DNA of 64,000 bases from positions 6,574,004-6,638,003 of the forward strand of contig NC_053127.1 in assembly GCF_010015445.1 (NCBI RefSeq), written 5' to 3'. Below the pieces are notes generated by a model. That model ran no database searches. It had not been told where the DNA came from and saw nothing but the letters and a program-made list of their open reading frames with translations. Below, in pieces: positions 1 through 10,830 of this stretch (positions within the stretch are counted from its first letter, which is position 1; each line of letters opens with the position of its first letter). The position numbers and the translations under genes are program-made. Source of the DNA: Perca fluviatilis. Its lineage: Eukaryota; Chordata; Actinopteri; Perciformes; Percidae.

Positions 1-99
1 CCTCGTCCTGGCACACACCTATTTTTCATACACACAGACACCTTGCACATGTGCACGTTCATGGAAAAAGACACACGGGCAACCAAATACCATGACCAT

Positions 100-665
100 G
101 GTCGTAACACTAATATTCCACTATTATTACGAATATGACTATATTTCAAATTCAGATCATGTAAACAGCATATTCCAATGAAGCATTTTCCGATTAAGAG
201 GTGGGATATGCCGGTATTATTCGGGTGTAACATGCATTCTTTGGACATGTGTAGCCTACAGCGCATCCGTGTGTTTCTATGGTTTTTGTACACAAACCAA
301 CCAGCCAACTGTTCAAGTGAGTCCGGCTACGATAGAGATGCATGCTCCAAAGAAAAGAAGCACACAGCTCCTTTTTAAACATTATGAAAGACTTGCATAT
401 CAACAGGTTTTTGGATATTAATAAAAACATTGCAATGCCGACCTTTTCATGAAGCCGGTTGAAGGAATGAAAGAGGGACGCTGTGTTCGCACGGTCCAAC
501 AAGTCCTCCATCGCTGGAAAACTGAAAAAGCACGGCTGCATGTAAACAGGAATATTAGTGGAATAGTCACTTCATTAGCCATGTAAACAGCTTAGTCGGA
601 ACACTGTCTTTTTCGGAATAAGGACAAAAACCAGAATATTGTGTGCATGTAAACCTAGTCATTGT
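100..665. repeat. Decayed MITE-like repeat with CATGTAAAC motifs
   Basis: The motif CATGTAAAC recurs at about 160, 540, 580 and 640, and AATATTCC-type words occur near both ends, which suggests degenerate terminal and subterminal inverted repeats. The two open frames here (178-378 plus, 194-541 minus) overlap each other and show no recognisable domain. The boundaries are approximate and I could not define a target-site duplication. The superfamily is unassigned. Confidence 0.4.
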
Positions 666-1733
666 GTATATATCAAATCAGAATCTAGGTTCATATGTTT
701 GCCCTGTGACAGACCCTTTCTCTGCCTTTTGCCCAGCGGATGCTGGGATATGCTCCAGCACCCTGAGCAGCAATATGCGCACTGAGAAAGTAGCAGATGC
801 ATGGATGTGAATGTTAATACTGCAGTTTTTTTCCCCCTTCAACCAGCTTAGAGGTGATTGACAGCAGCAATCACACTTACACAGCCTAAATGCTGTTTGC
901 TGAAATTAAACCGAGATGGTGTATAATACTGCATGTCCCGTTTGGGTGCCAGTGCCTCTGGGGAAAGAAAAAAAAAGAAAGATTTCTTACTGGTGCTACT
1001 TAGATGATAAAGCGTGCAATCTAGGCAGGAAGTACTGATGTTCTCACCTCACATTAGATTAAATTGTCCATCTAATTGGGGCAACATGGCTCCTCTTTAG
1101 AGGAAGATGAATCAGCACTGCAGGATACAAGCATATGTGATGACAGTCTGAGGGAGGCAGACCAGGAAAGAGACGAGAACGCATCGAGGGAAAAGGAAAG
1201 ATGGATATGTAAAGACGCAGGAGGAAGAGGGAGAGAGCTGAGCGTGCTGCTGGAAAAAAAATTGGAACGCATGCTGACCGTAAAATCACTTTCTTCTTGG
1301 GGGATAATCAACTGCTACACCGCTACACAGTCAGCCTTTCCTGCATCATTACATATTGGCAGTCATAATATTCATTAGCCTCTTTAATTCAGCTCCAGTT
1401 GTTACTGTAAGCCTGTCAATGCAGCTAATCAATGCACGCATAATTACATCAACATAGATACTAGCACTGAAACCCGGAGAGTAAACGCTGCCTCCAGCTG
1501 ATGGCGGATCACAGCTCTACTCATGCTCGGGATTTATATTCAGTCGCAGCATTTTTACCCAAAGCATTGTGTTTTGTTAGAGGGTCGATATACGCATTGA
1601 ACGAGAGGTGATGGGGTTAATTGCTCAAAGAGAAGGCCAAACCAATTATTGAACAACACAGTCTGTGGAAAGGGGGGGGGGGGATGGCAGAGGTCATGAT
1701 GCTGAAGTGGAAGATTTGTGAGCCAGTGGATCA
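666..1733. other. No gene recognised
   Basis: This is mostly unique-looking sequence. Overlapping short frames at 1059-1378 on both strands share a purine-rich stretch and have no recognisable motif. A run of twelve G lies at 1672-1683, next to the following MITE. Confidence 0.5.
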
Positions 1734-2279
1734 CAGTCTTGTATAAAGTACTTGAAAGCAATACTTGAGTAAAAGTACAAGTATGTTAACAGAAAATGAC
1801 TTTGGTAGAAGTTAAAGTCACCTTTCAGAGCATTACTTCAGTAAAAGTCTTAAAGTATCTATGTACTGTACTAAATTACAATTAATATCATACAATTACT
1901 TTTGATACTTAACTATTAGAAGTAAAAGTGTAAAAAAAAAAAAATTGTGGCTTCCTTATAGTTAAGCATAATATTCAGGGTTTCCACAACCTCTTGAACA
2001 TCAAATTCAAAGTCTGACATCAACATCATCAACAAAGTATACAAAGAGAAAATCAAACTTTTGTACAATTTTTTTGTAAGAATCTTTCATTCCAATGTAC
2101 GGAAACATTTCTCGCAAGTAACGAGTAACGAAGATGCTTAGGGAAAATGTATCGGAGTAAAAGTATACATTTTATTTAGGATATGTAGTGGAGTAAAAGT
2201 AAAAGTTTCCAGAAATATAAATAAGAAAGTCAAAATACAGTACATGAGTACTTAAGTACTTTGTTACATTACAACACTA
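1734..2279. mobile_element. Non-autonomous hAT-like MITE
   Basis: The left end reads CAGTCTTGTATAAAGTACTT. The right end, reverse-complemented, reads TAGTGTTGTAATG followed by AAAGTACTTAAGTACT. The interior is dominated by AGTAAAAGTA and AAGTACTT words. The CAGTGTTGTA-type terminus is typical of hAT MITEs in fish. An 8-bp duplication is not evident, so the insertion is old or the ends are eroded. A fragment of what looks like the same family lies at 63566-63700. There is no coding capacity. Confidence 0.6.
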
Positions 2280-2454
2280 GACGTCAGCAAGGTCCACTCA
2301 TCCTGGACAAATGTTTAATGAGTGCTAATTGGTTATTTTTAGCCTTTTTTAGAAGAGAATACCATTTGCAGTCCAAACATTTTGTACTTTACCAGAGTTT
2401 CTACTCCTTTTTCCACATGTGTAGAAATTATAGTTTTTCTATAATTGATATTTG

Positions 2455-2615
2455 TGTAACTTTGGTGGCCACGGTTGTGACTGGGAGTGACACTGCTACG
2501 CCGATGACAGTTAAGTTTAGGCACCAAAACGACTAGTTCAGTTTACGAAAAAGATCGTGATTTGGTTTAAAACACTCCCGAGGAACGAACACCCGTTTCC
2601 CAGGTGAAAGTATTA
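2455..2615 (-). repeat. Dispersed repeat R3, minus-strand copy
   Basis: The reverse complement matches 60505-60680, sharing ACTAGTCGTTTTGGTGCCTA, CACGATCTTTTTC and the ACTTTCACC end. Related but more diverged copies are at 29975-30260, 17575-17715, 20345-20425 and 49740-49880. Several contain runs resembling CCTAACCCTAA. The element class is unknown. Confidence 0.5.
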
Positions 2616-3675
2616 GAATTATGTTATTACATTAGATTGGATTTTGCAAGATTTTGCGTAACTTCCGGCCGTAGCTGTAACCTTCCTTGCCACAACCGTT
2701 GGCCACAGGACGCCATGTTTTATACATATGGCAGCTGGAATGTGTTGGAAGTTTAATGAATGAACCTGAATCATCTTCTCCAAAAACTTAAAGCTAAGGT
2801 GCGTAGTGTCTGTCGTCCCCATGATGAATTTTAAGTGATGACAACAAAACTGTTGGTGTGTCCACATGATACAAGCCTTCCGTGATCACGCACATCTGAG
2901 TGATTCTGGGTCATCTGCAGCACCAAAAGCTGCTCTTTAAGGTTTTCCTCAGATATTTTATTCATCATTTTGAAGTGCCCTATTTGGTTCAAATATAAGA
3001 CAACCCTGACTATATAACACCGCCAACTGTTTCTGAAAAAATTAATTGAAGACATAAACCCCTTGTCCCGTTGGTCAAGAATCCCAGAGTTGAGTCCCAG
3101 GAGGAAATCATCCTCAGCCTTAGTCTTTTTCTCTCATATACTGTAAATGAAATTCAAGCATAAATGGCACCGTTCTTCTTTTAAAAACTGAAAACAAGGA
3201 GCAATAGGTATTCATATACAATTTAAATACCAAATAATAATTTTAAGCTTCCAATTTAAGGGATTTATTTTCAGGAAAAGAGGTGAATAACCACCCCCCT
3301 CCCCCCACACACTTCAGATATGTTCTCAAACGGCAGTTGTGCATGTGTACCTGCATGATTGTTACTGATTGTGCCATTTGTCTGCGATTCACCATCGAGA
3401 CGTGCTGCTTTGAAAAATGACTTAAAAAAATGAGTCAACTTACTGTACAATGGGACTGATCGTTGCGTTGAGTCTGAGCCTGATGCGTTTAATCTCATGT
3501 TCCCTTCTGGTTGCTAGATGATAATATGCCAATTGCTGTGTGTTAGGATAATTATTTATCAAAGAATGGACAAAATCACTGGGGTTCTCTAAAAGTTCGT
3601 TTTTTACTTGCAAGTAGAGTCAGTTTTACAGCACTTCAGCGCAAGTACAGAAAAATTGTTCACAACAGTGTTTTT
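2616..3675. other. No gene recognised
   Basis: The sequence is AT-rich. Short frames at 2619-3055 and 3271-3498 on the minus strand have no recognisable motif. Small homopolymer runs (C-rich at 3294-3306) are present. No terminal repeats were found. Confidence 0.5.
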
Positions 3676-3679
3676 TTAA

Positions 3680-4130
3680 AGGTCCCTTGGCATGAAAATG
3701 TGACTTTATGAGGTTTTTTAACATTAATATGCGTTCCCCCAGCCTGTTGTGGTCCCCCAGTGGCTAGAAATGGTGATAGGTGTAAACCGAGCCCTGGGTA
3801 TCCTGCTCTGTCTTTGAGAAAATGAAAGCTCAGATGGGCCGATCTGGAATCTGCTCCTTATGAGGTCATAAGGAGCAAGGTTACCTCCCCTTTCTCTGCT
3901 TTGCCCGCCCAGAGAATTTAGCCCACCCATGAGAGAGACATCATGGCTTTCAAACAAGCAAAGTGGCAGTTGGTCAAGGCCACACCCCCACCCTCCACCT
4001 TGCCCCCCCCCCTCTCTCCTCCTCAATAGCTACAGATACAGAAATGGCACATCCTAAGGAAAGCTCATTGTGGGACTGGCTCTAGTGGCTGTAATTCTGC
4101 ACCAAGGCTTAATTTTGGGAAAGAGACTTC
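3680..4130 (-). mobile_element. MITE-1 copy 1, truncated, TTAA-target family
   Basis: The element begins right after TTAA (3676-3679) with AGGTCCCTTGGCATGAAAAT, the inverted form of the right end of the copies at 18680, 42789 and 48549. The body matches those copies in reverse orientation, including the near-palindrome CCTTATGAGGTCATAAGG. Similarity stops at about 4130, where the 46-bp tandem array begins in the other copies, so the array and opposite terminus are missing. The 100-codon frame at 3724-4026 is a by-product of the repeat. Confidence 0.7.
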
Positions 4131-4904
4131 ACTGATGTACGAGAGATATTTGGTACTTACAAAGATAATTACTGTGTTTGTATTTTTGTGTTCTTTGCAG
4201 TTTTACAAAAAGTGATATATTTTCCTTCATTAAACCCTGCCAAACACAATAACCTGCCTGTTCCTTGGAGAATGTAATGCTGGAGAATATAATGTTAAGC
4301 TAGCTGTATAGCTGAAGACTACTTTGCCTGCAACAACTTTAAGTTAGGACAGCATATCCGCTGTAAAACTTTGTGGGAATCCTTGGGAATACTTTTTCTT
4401 GATCAAATCTGAAGTAAATGTATCAGTCGCAACACATAACTCAAGCACAGCTGAATGTGCACATTAGGATAGTCCTTGATATTCTGTAGATGCTTTTTGG
4501 AAGCAAATATCCAAACCTTCCACTCTACACTGATTTGATTCAGAAGTACTTTATGAGGACATGATGGTGGTATACATTCCTTGGTGAAAGGAAGCCTTTG
4601 ATGTGCCTCAACTGAAGCAGTGAAGAACAGGTGTCCTGGTTACCCCCTGCTGGAAAATGAAAACTAATACAGGTACTTAGGAAGCTACATCAAAGAAAAG
4701 TTCAGCACTTAAAATGCTAAAGGTGTGTGGAGTGAGTCCTCACTTCATTTTCACATTACATTTCATCTGACATTTACATCTAGTGTAGTCTGGCTTACGG
4801 GATGTAAGTGCGGGTATAAAGCCTGACATCTGTGAGCGTGAGAAACGTGCCAGATGTCAGACATTCTTCTTCCCTTCCGCTATCTATTTTGCAAGGCAAC
4901 GCAA
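4131..4904. other. No gene recognised
   Basis: AT-rich single-copy-looking sequence. A short stretch near 4815-4865 (TAAAGCCTGACATCTG) reappears inverted at about 41160-41195 and is probably a fragment of a dispersed repeat. Confidence 0.45.
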
Positions 4905-5098
4905 CTGCATCTGGGGCTTAGCGCCGCCCAGGAAGATTGTGATTGGTTTAAAGAAATATAAACAATGCAGAGCATTTTTTCACCAATTGACCAATCCCGG
5001 AAGTGGAACGTCTTGAATATAGACCACTGGGCAGCCAGACCATACTCCAGCACTGACGCAGTGCTGGGAAGATAGGTCTGGTAATTTGAGACTACATC
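4905..5098 (+). mobile_element. MITE-3 (hAT-type) fragment
   Basis: The fragment matches the right half of the better copy at 6040-6462: CGCCGCCC, GATTGTGATTGGTTTAAAG, ATCCCGGAA, and the terminal TCTGG...GAGACTA. The middle part (CCAGCACTGACGCAGTGCTGG) is a local palindrome at the position where other copies have the CAGCGC palindrome. The left half is absent. Confidence 0.6.
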
Positions 5099-6031
5099 CA
5101 GGGCAACTTGTAATGACTGCCCACAGCAAACAGATGTACAGTTTTAGTTTTATTTTATAAACCATTTCATAACAAACATTTGGCCCATCCCATATGGGAT
5201 TACAAGACATCACTATTTAACAGACATCTTCTGGTCTCGCATATACAAATCATGTGGAGAAACACATGAATAACAGAAAAAACAAGAATCATATTGAAGG
5301 ACAAAGGTCAGAGCCTTGACAATATTTCTTTTCAGTTTTTTTTTCTGAAGAAAGTAGCCAGAGCTACTGGAAAAGTTGCTGAATGTTTGCAGATGACACC
5401 ATACGCTATTTTACAAATTGAGTTTTTTTTTCTGCATTTCCCAAGTCTACACTTTGTCTGTTGCAGAGAGGTATACTGTACTCACCACACTACCCATATA
5501 CAAGGGATTAGTGCATGTGCAATTTAATTTCTAACATCGGTCGTCACTGTCTGGAACTTAAATCGATTCATCACCACATGTGATTGAGATGCAAGTTACA
5601 TTTGGACCGAAAAGTTATTAAACAGAAATAATAAGGGCCTGATGTTGTAACACGCAGTCTGGCTGTTGAAATTTAATGGTCAAAGGTGCACAATGCACAT
5701 GTGATGGAGAAGCAAGGTGGAACTGAAGGTGTACATCATCAGTGGATGTGTCAATCAAATGAAGCCCACTGTGCACACCAGCTGTTACTTGGAGCACACT
5801 GAAGTCAGCTTCAGCTATGTGTGCAATAAAGGAACTGCCGCTCAAAATTGTAAGTAAAGCAACAGTCTGTTTACTCTTTGTCTTACGATATTAAGTGTTG
5901 CTTTCAAGAATGTGGTGTGGATGTTTGAGAATTTAGACAAATTGACATATTGGCAGAAGATAGTATTTCAATCAAGAGAGACATAATTTAAGAGTGAAAT
6001 AAGTTTAATGAACAAGATGCATAAAAGTCTT
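5099..6031. other. No gene recognised
   Basis: Short frames at 5294-5527 (plus) and 5618-5845 (minus) show no recognisable domain. T-runs at 5336-5345 and 5425-5433. No inverted termini seen. Confidence 0.45.
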
Positions 6032-6039
6032 TGGCGATT

Positions 6040-6462
6040 TAGTTTATATGGAGGACATTTCATTTCCAGGATTGTTCAGCTGCCACCGAAAATTCAGCCG
6101 GATGTCCCTCATTTTCCTCATGTCCGTCACCTTCTCTTTCTTTGTGTTGTAATTCTAAACTCCGGTGGACTGCTCCTCAGATCTCTGCAGGGGAAATCCA
6201 GACAGCTAGCTAGACTATCTGTCTGAGTTTTCTGTTGCATGACTAAAACAACTTTTGAACGTACACGTTCTACCAAAACATGTTCCTTCCCGAGGCTATT
6301 TTGCAGTAGCACCGTTGCTCCATTCAGCATTTAGCACCGCCCAAGACGATTGTGATTGGTGTAAAGAAATGACAATAAACCAAAGCACGTTTTTCTCCCA
6401 TCCCGGAATGCCGTGTGGACTAGCCAGACCCTCCTGGAGGAAGGTCTGGCAATGAGAGACTA
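6040..6462 (+). mobile_element. MITE-3 copy, hAT-type, near full length
   Basis: It begins TAGTTTATATGG and ends GAGAGACTA. It is flanked by TGGCGATT (6032-6039) and TGGCCATT (6464-6471), an 8-bp duplication with one mismatch, as expected for hAT. The body is shared with copies at 22168-22462 and 28080-28511 (opposite orientation) and the fragment at 4905-5098. It contains CTAGCTAGACTATCTGTC and CAAGACGATTGTGATTGG. It has no transposase and depends on an autonomous element in trans. Confidence 0.75.
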
Positions 6463-6544
6463 ATGGCCATTAGATTGCATCGCAATGATAAATTATAAGG
6501 GTTATAGAGGCCATGGATATAGAGGAATATCCCCCCAATGAAGC

Positions 6545-7010
6545 CTAGACAATGGTGGTTGTGATGAAGGGATAAAGGAAGTCTGAAGATCTGGATGGAT
6601 ATTATCTTCTGCCCACTTCGCTTTGCATCAGCCAAACTGCTTGCTGTCCCCTCACAGCGAGGGAGAACTAATCACTCAATGAAATCCAGACTGTTCACTG
6701 TCCTGGCTCCCAAATGGTGGAACGAGCTCTCCATCGACATCAGGATGGCTGAAAGCCTACACATCTTCCGCCGAAGGCTAAAAACACATCTCTTCCGACT
6801 ACACCTCAGATAAAAAAAAAGAAAAAATAATAATTCTTGAACCTGCACTTTCATATGTCTCTTTGTAGCTTTGCTTATTTAAAGCTAATGTACTTGCACT
6901 TACTACTTGTTGTCTGGAGTTTGAACCTTCACAGTTGAAAGCACTTAATTGTAAGTCGCTTTGGATAAAAGCGTCAGATAAATGACATGTAATGTAATGT
7001 AATGTGGCTT
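6545..7010 (+). mobile_element. L2-type LINE 3' end with ORF2 C-terminal remnant
   Basis: The frame at 6595-6813 ends in FRRRLKTHLFRLHLR and a stop, and includes WWNELSIDIR. Such words are typical of the extreme C-terminus of L2/CR1-group ORF2 proteins of fish. It is followed by an A-rich spacer, then GTAAGTCGCTTTGGATAAAA, the 3' tail word shared by teleost L2 elements and the SINEs that use them, and a short (ATGTA)n tail at 6990-7004. This is a 5'-truncated retrotransposition product with no enzymatic domain left. A second, more degraded relative is at 45060-45440. Confidence 0.8.
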
Positions 7011-7014
7011 CTGA

Positions 7015-7825
7015 TGATGGAGGAACCCTGGTTCCTGGGAATGATGGGAACTGGAGGTGAACGGGGTAGAGGAGGGTCGCATCGATTTTGCCTGAAATGA
7101 CAGCTGACAGCAGCACAGAGGGGAACAGATTTAAAGTTTGATTGCAACAAGTGAGATTGTGGAAAACTCTGGTTGGTTTAACTGAAAGAGTGAACGGCCA
7201 CATCCAACTGATGAAAACGCATTTAAGTGCAATGCATGCAATTAGGTTGGGGGAGTGGGAGAGAAATTAAGTCTTCCTGAATTAACTTTTGCTGAGCTTC
7301 ATTTGAATGAAGATGGATTTTATATTTCAAAAATGTAGTTTTAAAACGTGTCTTAGACTTGTATGTCCATGCTGAGGTCACTAATGGGTTTAGGTTCATG
7401 GCTTTCTTTATCTATCATGAGCAAAGCTGCATTCTCAGTTTAATTTTTAATAACAATCCAACAGGTCCTCTACGGGTTACGATAATGGGCTCTGATTTAC
7501 AACAAGCTGCCACTGTATAATATTTCTGTATTATGGGAGTAATGTCTTAATTATTTACACCCACACAAATCCCAGAGATAAAACGCCAGAGAAGGAGGCA
7601 ATGTGAAATATAAAGACGGAGTGAGAAGAAAGAAGAAAGAAAAAGGAAGGGAGAGGTCATCAGAAGGCTACGTGGCTGCAGAGGCATAATTCAAAATGTT
7701 CCACCATTCAATCACAAAGGCAGCGCTGTTTAATCTGTCTGACGTGCTGGCCATATTCTGCATATAGTGGAAGCATTAACATGAAATGGTTTATGTTAAT
7801 TGAAAGTTCAAGAAGATGATTGCAG
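7015..7825. other. No gene recognised
   Basis: The minus-strand frame at 6799-7203 runs across the L2 tail boundary and is not a gene. A purine-rich stretch lies at 7618-7660. No repeat termini could be defined. Confidence 0.45.
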
Positions 7826-8020
7826 TGGCGTATCCAGGACATTTTTACTGGGGTGGCCAAGATGGGACACAAAGCTAGTGTGAGGTGGCCAAGGCATAGC
7901 GAAGTTTAATGCGTATACGTACACAGCCGACAGCGGTTTGAATCCTGGTCCTGCTGCATGTCAAATCCTCTCTCTCTCCCATGATTTCCTGTCTCATAAC
8001 TGTCAAATAAAAAGGTGTCT
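7826..8020 (+). mobile_element. tRNA-SINE tail fragment next to hAT-like debris
   Basis: GGTTTGAATCC at 7935-7945 resembles a pol III B box (GGTTCRANNCC). It is followed by CTGCTGCATGTCA, a CTCTCTCTCCC run and GTCAAATAAAAAGG, the same order as in the SINE copies at 17375-17553 and 42167-42333. The A-box half is missing. The upstream CAGTGGCGTATCCAG at 7824-7838 resembles the end of a hAT element, and 7847-7900 carries GGGGTGGCCA words that recur near 11822-11870. Confidence 0.5.
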
Positions 8021-8298
8021 ATGCTGTTAAAAGTCATTTTTTTATTCCATTTCCACCTATCACAGTCCTCAAGTATCTCTGGTTATTTTAACATGTCTAT
8101 ATTGAATCAGTAATTATGTTCAGGATAGGGTACAAATTTTCTAAGAGCTATTTCCTTGTAGTGGATTAAAGTCCTCGTCTCTTCACAAGTTAGATTAGAG
8201 TAGCAAAATCCAACTGCTCTTAACTCATCCTATAGAATAACATTTATCAGTCATCAGCTCATCATCTGTGTCACCTGTATACAAACCAAAATGCTTAA

Positions 8299-9798
8299 AC
8301 GTACAATATGTAACTTTCTGCCACTAGGGGTCTCTCAACCAAAACAATGGACGGTAAAACTGGACTTTTGATGACGTTGGGAAGTTGCGTGGAATTATGG
8401 GAGTTTTAAGTGTTAAACACCTTCGCTGCCAGTTAGAATGCATCAGTTCACGGACGAGTTTACCCGTTCAAGTTTATTCACGTTACGTTTATTCATTCTA
8501 ATAAAATAGCTGCAGTTTCCCCAACATAATTACGCCAGCAAGCTAACAGTAGCCAGCAGTTAAAACACAAAATATTTCACATATCAGTGTCACCTTTTGG
8601 ATCGTTTCAACACCGGGGCGGACGGGGTTTGTTGTAACGCTAGCTAGCTAGCTACTAAACGAGGCTGAGAGACGGGTGTGGGTGGGGATTGTCGGGGGAA
8701 TCTCCGCGACCGCGAGCCAGGACGTTCGATGCCGGTTGTGCAGCAGCAGAACATCTCCCAGCTGCCCGGAATTATCTCCCCTTCACTTTTCAGTAATCTT
8801 AACTTTTCGTTTTGGTGCTTAACTCACCTTTTGTCAGGTTAATTTAGCTAACCGTAAAGACAGCTTAACGCGAAGAGGGGAGAAATTCGGCAGGGAGGAG
8901 ATTTTCAGCACATACACCGGTAGCGCTCGGGAGATGTAGCTAACTCTATGGATGGCCGCTGTTGTGACTCGGTGCCTGGTCTGATATGGTCCGTTCCGAC
9001 GTTTAATTAAACTACCGTTAGCCGTAAGTGCACCAGGCACTGGAGATAAGTTCTGGCCGGGGGTTGCTGTAATAAAAGTAGCTGGCTGATAGCTGACTGG
9101 GGGGCTAACGATAGCTAGCTAGCTATATGTCCCGGGCTGTTGTCAGCGGTCATCCCGACTGAGTCTCTCGCGCCGGGGAGTGGGCAGACAGACCGAGGTG
9201 TTCTAGCTGGCTAAATTAGCATTAGATTAATCGTCTATCTATACAGTTAACGTTGCTAGTGAAGTTATTCGTGGGTTAGCCCAGTCCTGTTAACTGTGGT
9301 CGAAAACAGTCATACTAAAGCGTGTTGAATTATGTTGTAACCTCATAATGTTACCCACAAAGCATTAGCATCAATGTTAGCTACTTGTCGATATTGAACT
9401 TTCAAAATAAATAAGGTATCTGTTGTATTACTGTGATAAAAAGTGGGATGTAATTAATCACAAAATGATGCTTTATGGCCAAAAAAAAAAGCAGTATTAC
9501 GGTTACAAGTATTTTTTTTCTGTGACATTGCATGATTTACAATTACTCCTGAACGTATCATCTTGGTGCCAGTGTTCTGACGGAAGTTAGAGTAACTGGA
9601 GGGTGAAATGTTATATGACGCCACTGACGGGCGACTAAAGGAAACGTGCCGTGTCTGAAAATAAAATAACAGATTTCTCTGGGTTTGACATTTGGTGGAA
9701 ACATTTGGGATAGTGTAAGAACACAACTCATAAAAATATATAACATAGGTATGGTCATTTTTAGACATTTTAAAGCAGAAATGTTACATATTGTACCT
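8299..9798. mobile_element. 1.5-kb TTAA-target transposon, non-autonomous
   Basis: It is flanked on both sides by TTAA (8295-8298 and 9799-9802). The left terminus ACGTACAATATGTAACTTTC matches the reverse complement of the right terminus, AGGTACAATATGTAACATTT. TTAA targets are characteristic of the piggyBac and Kolobok superfamilies; the AGG start fits Kolobok better, but this is inference. The 8600-9200 core is unusually rich in CpG and in GCTAGCTA words. Open frames at 8834-9040, 9454-9768 and 9558-9758 show no DDE transposase motif that I can see. Confidence 0.65.
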
Positions 9799-9802
9799 TT
9801 AA

Positions 9803-10830
9803 AGAAAGGACCTTATTAAAAAATGTATCTGTAAGCAAAAGATAAACTAAGCTTGTAAGGAATAAAACTGAATTATTTGTTGTTCTTTACATGCTTAGTT
9901 TATGTTATTATTTTTAGCTTAATTATAATTTGTTGGATATACTGGAATTTTAATTTTTTGGTTTGTTCTTTGCCAGGTGTGTTTTTATTTAACCACAAGA
10001 TGGCACTTAAATTAGTAAAGCAAACATAGGTAACAATACAGGTAACACAGATGATGGCCTGATGACTGAATAATGTCATTCTATAGGATGCATTGTGATG
10101 TATGAAATTGTGCAAAAAGTGGTTTTCAAACCAGACAGTATTCATGTCCAAGGCCCTGATAAAGGTATAAATTGAAACGTTGGCTTTGATTCAGCATACA
10201 TTAGGAAGTTTATTTAAATCAAACAGTTAAGACTTAGAATCATAAATGGTTAACATGCTGGGGTGTTTGACAAAGAGAAGTGTCGACATGCAAAACAGTA
10301 GGCAGAGTTTTGGCTTTGGGAGTACTCAAGCCATGGGTGTTGTTTATACCACTCGCTGTTGAAGGACCTCTTCCTGTTGCCTTGCATGGTTCACAGAAAT
10401 ACTTTAAGTTGAGGCTGTGTAGGACCTGCTGCTCTGGACTGTGAAACGTCTGTAAATCATAAATAATCATGATCAGTCTTTATTTCAGTTTTTATGAAGT
10501 TTCATTCAAAATGATTAGTTACAAAGTGAATTTGTAGTCAGCATAACAACTTCCATGTTATTTAAATGGAAGGCACTCATAATGTCATGTAAACTGAAAG
10601 ATAAAATGTCACAACATACCGTGAGGTCCAGGTGGGGCAGCATGTACTTTGTGCAACATGAGGAGCCTTTTGAAGACAAAGCTCTGAATATCTCTGCTTT
10701 TCTTCATAACTATTCTCTTAACCCTAACCCTGGGAGAAATGTAATTCAATCACACACTTAATCAGTTAATTCACTTTGAAGTAATAGCTATAACTACAAA
10801 CATCAAGCAGGATCATTATCAAATTGGGTT
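9803..10830. other. No gene recognised
   Basis: AT-rich, unique-looking sequence with only short frames (9900-10151, 10240-10470, 10555-10761). A short telomere-like TAACCCTAACCC lies at 10719-10730. Confidence 0.45.

Noticed and set aside
3724..4026. Frame shared by all MITE-1 copies (also 19103-19372, 43327-43551, 49063-49245)
   Set aside because: The shared peptide reflects conserved repeat DNA. The frame start differs between copies, one copy has a large deletion, and no domain is visible.
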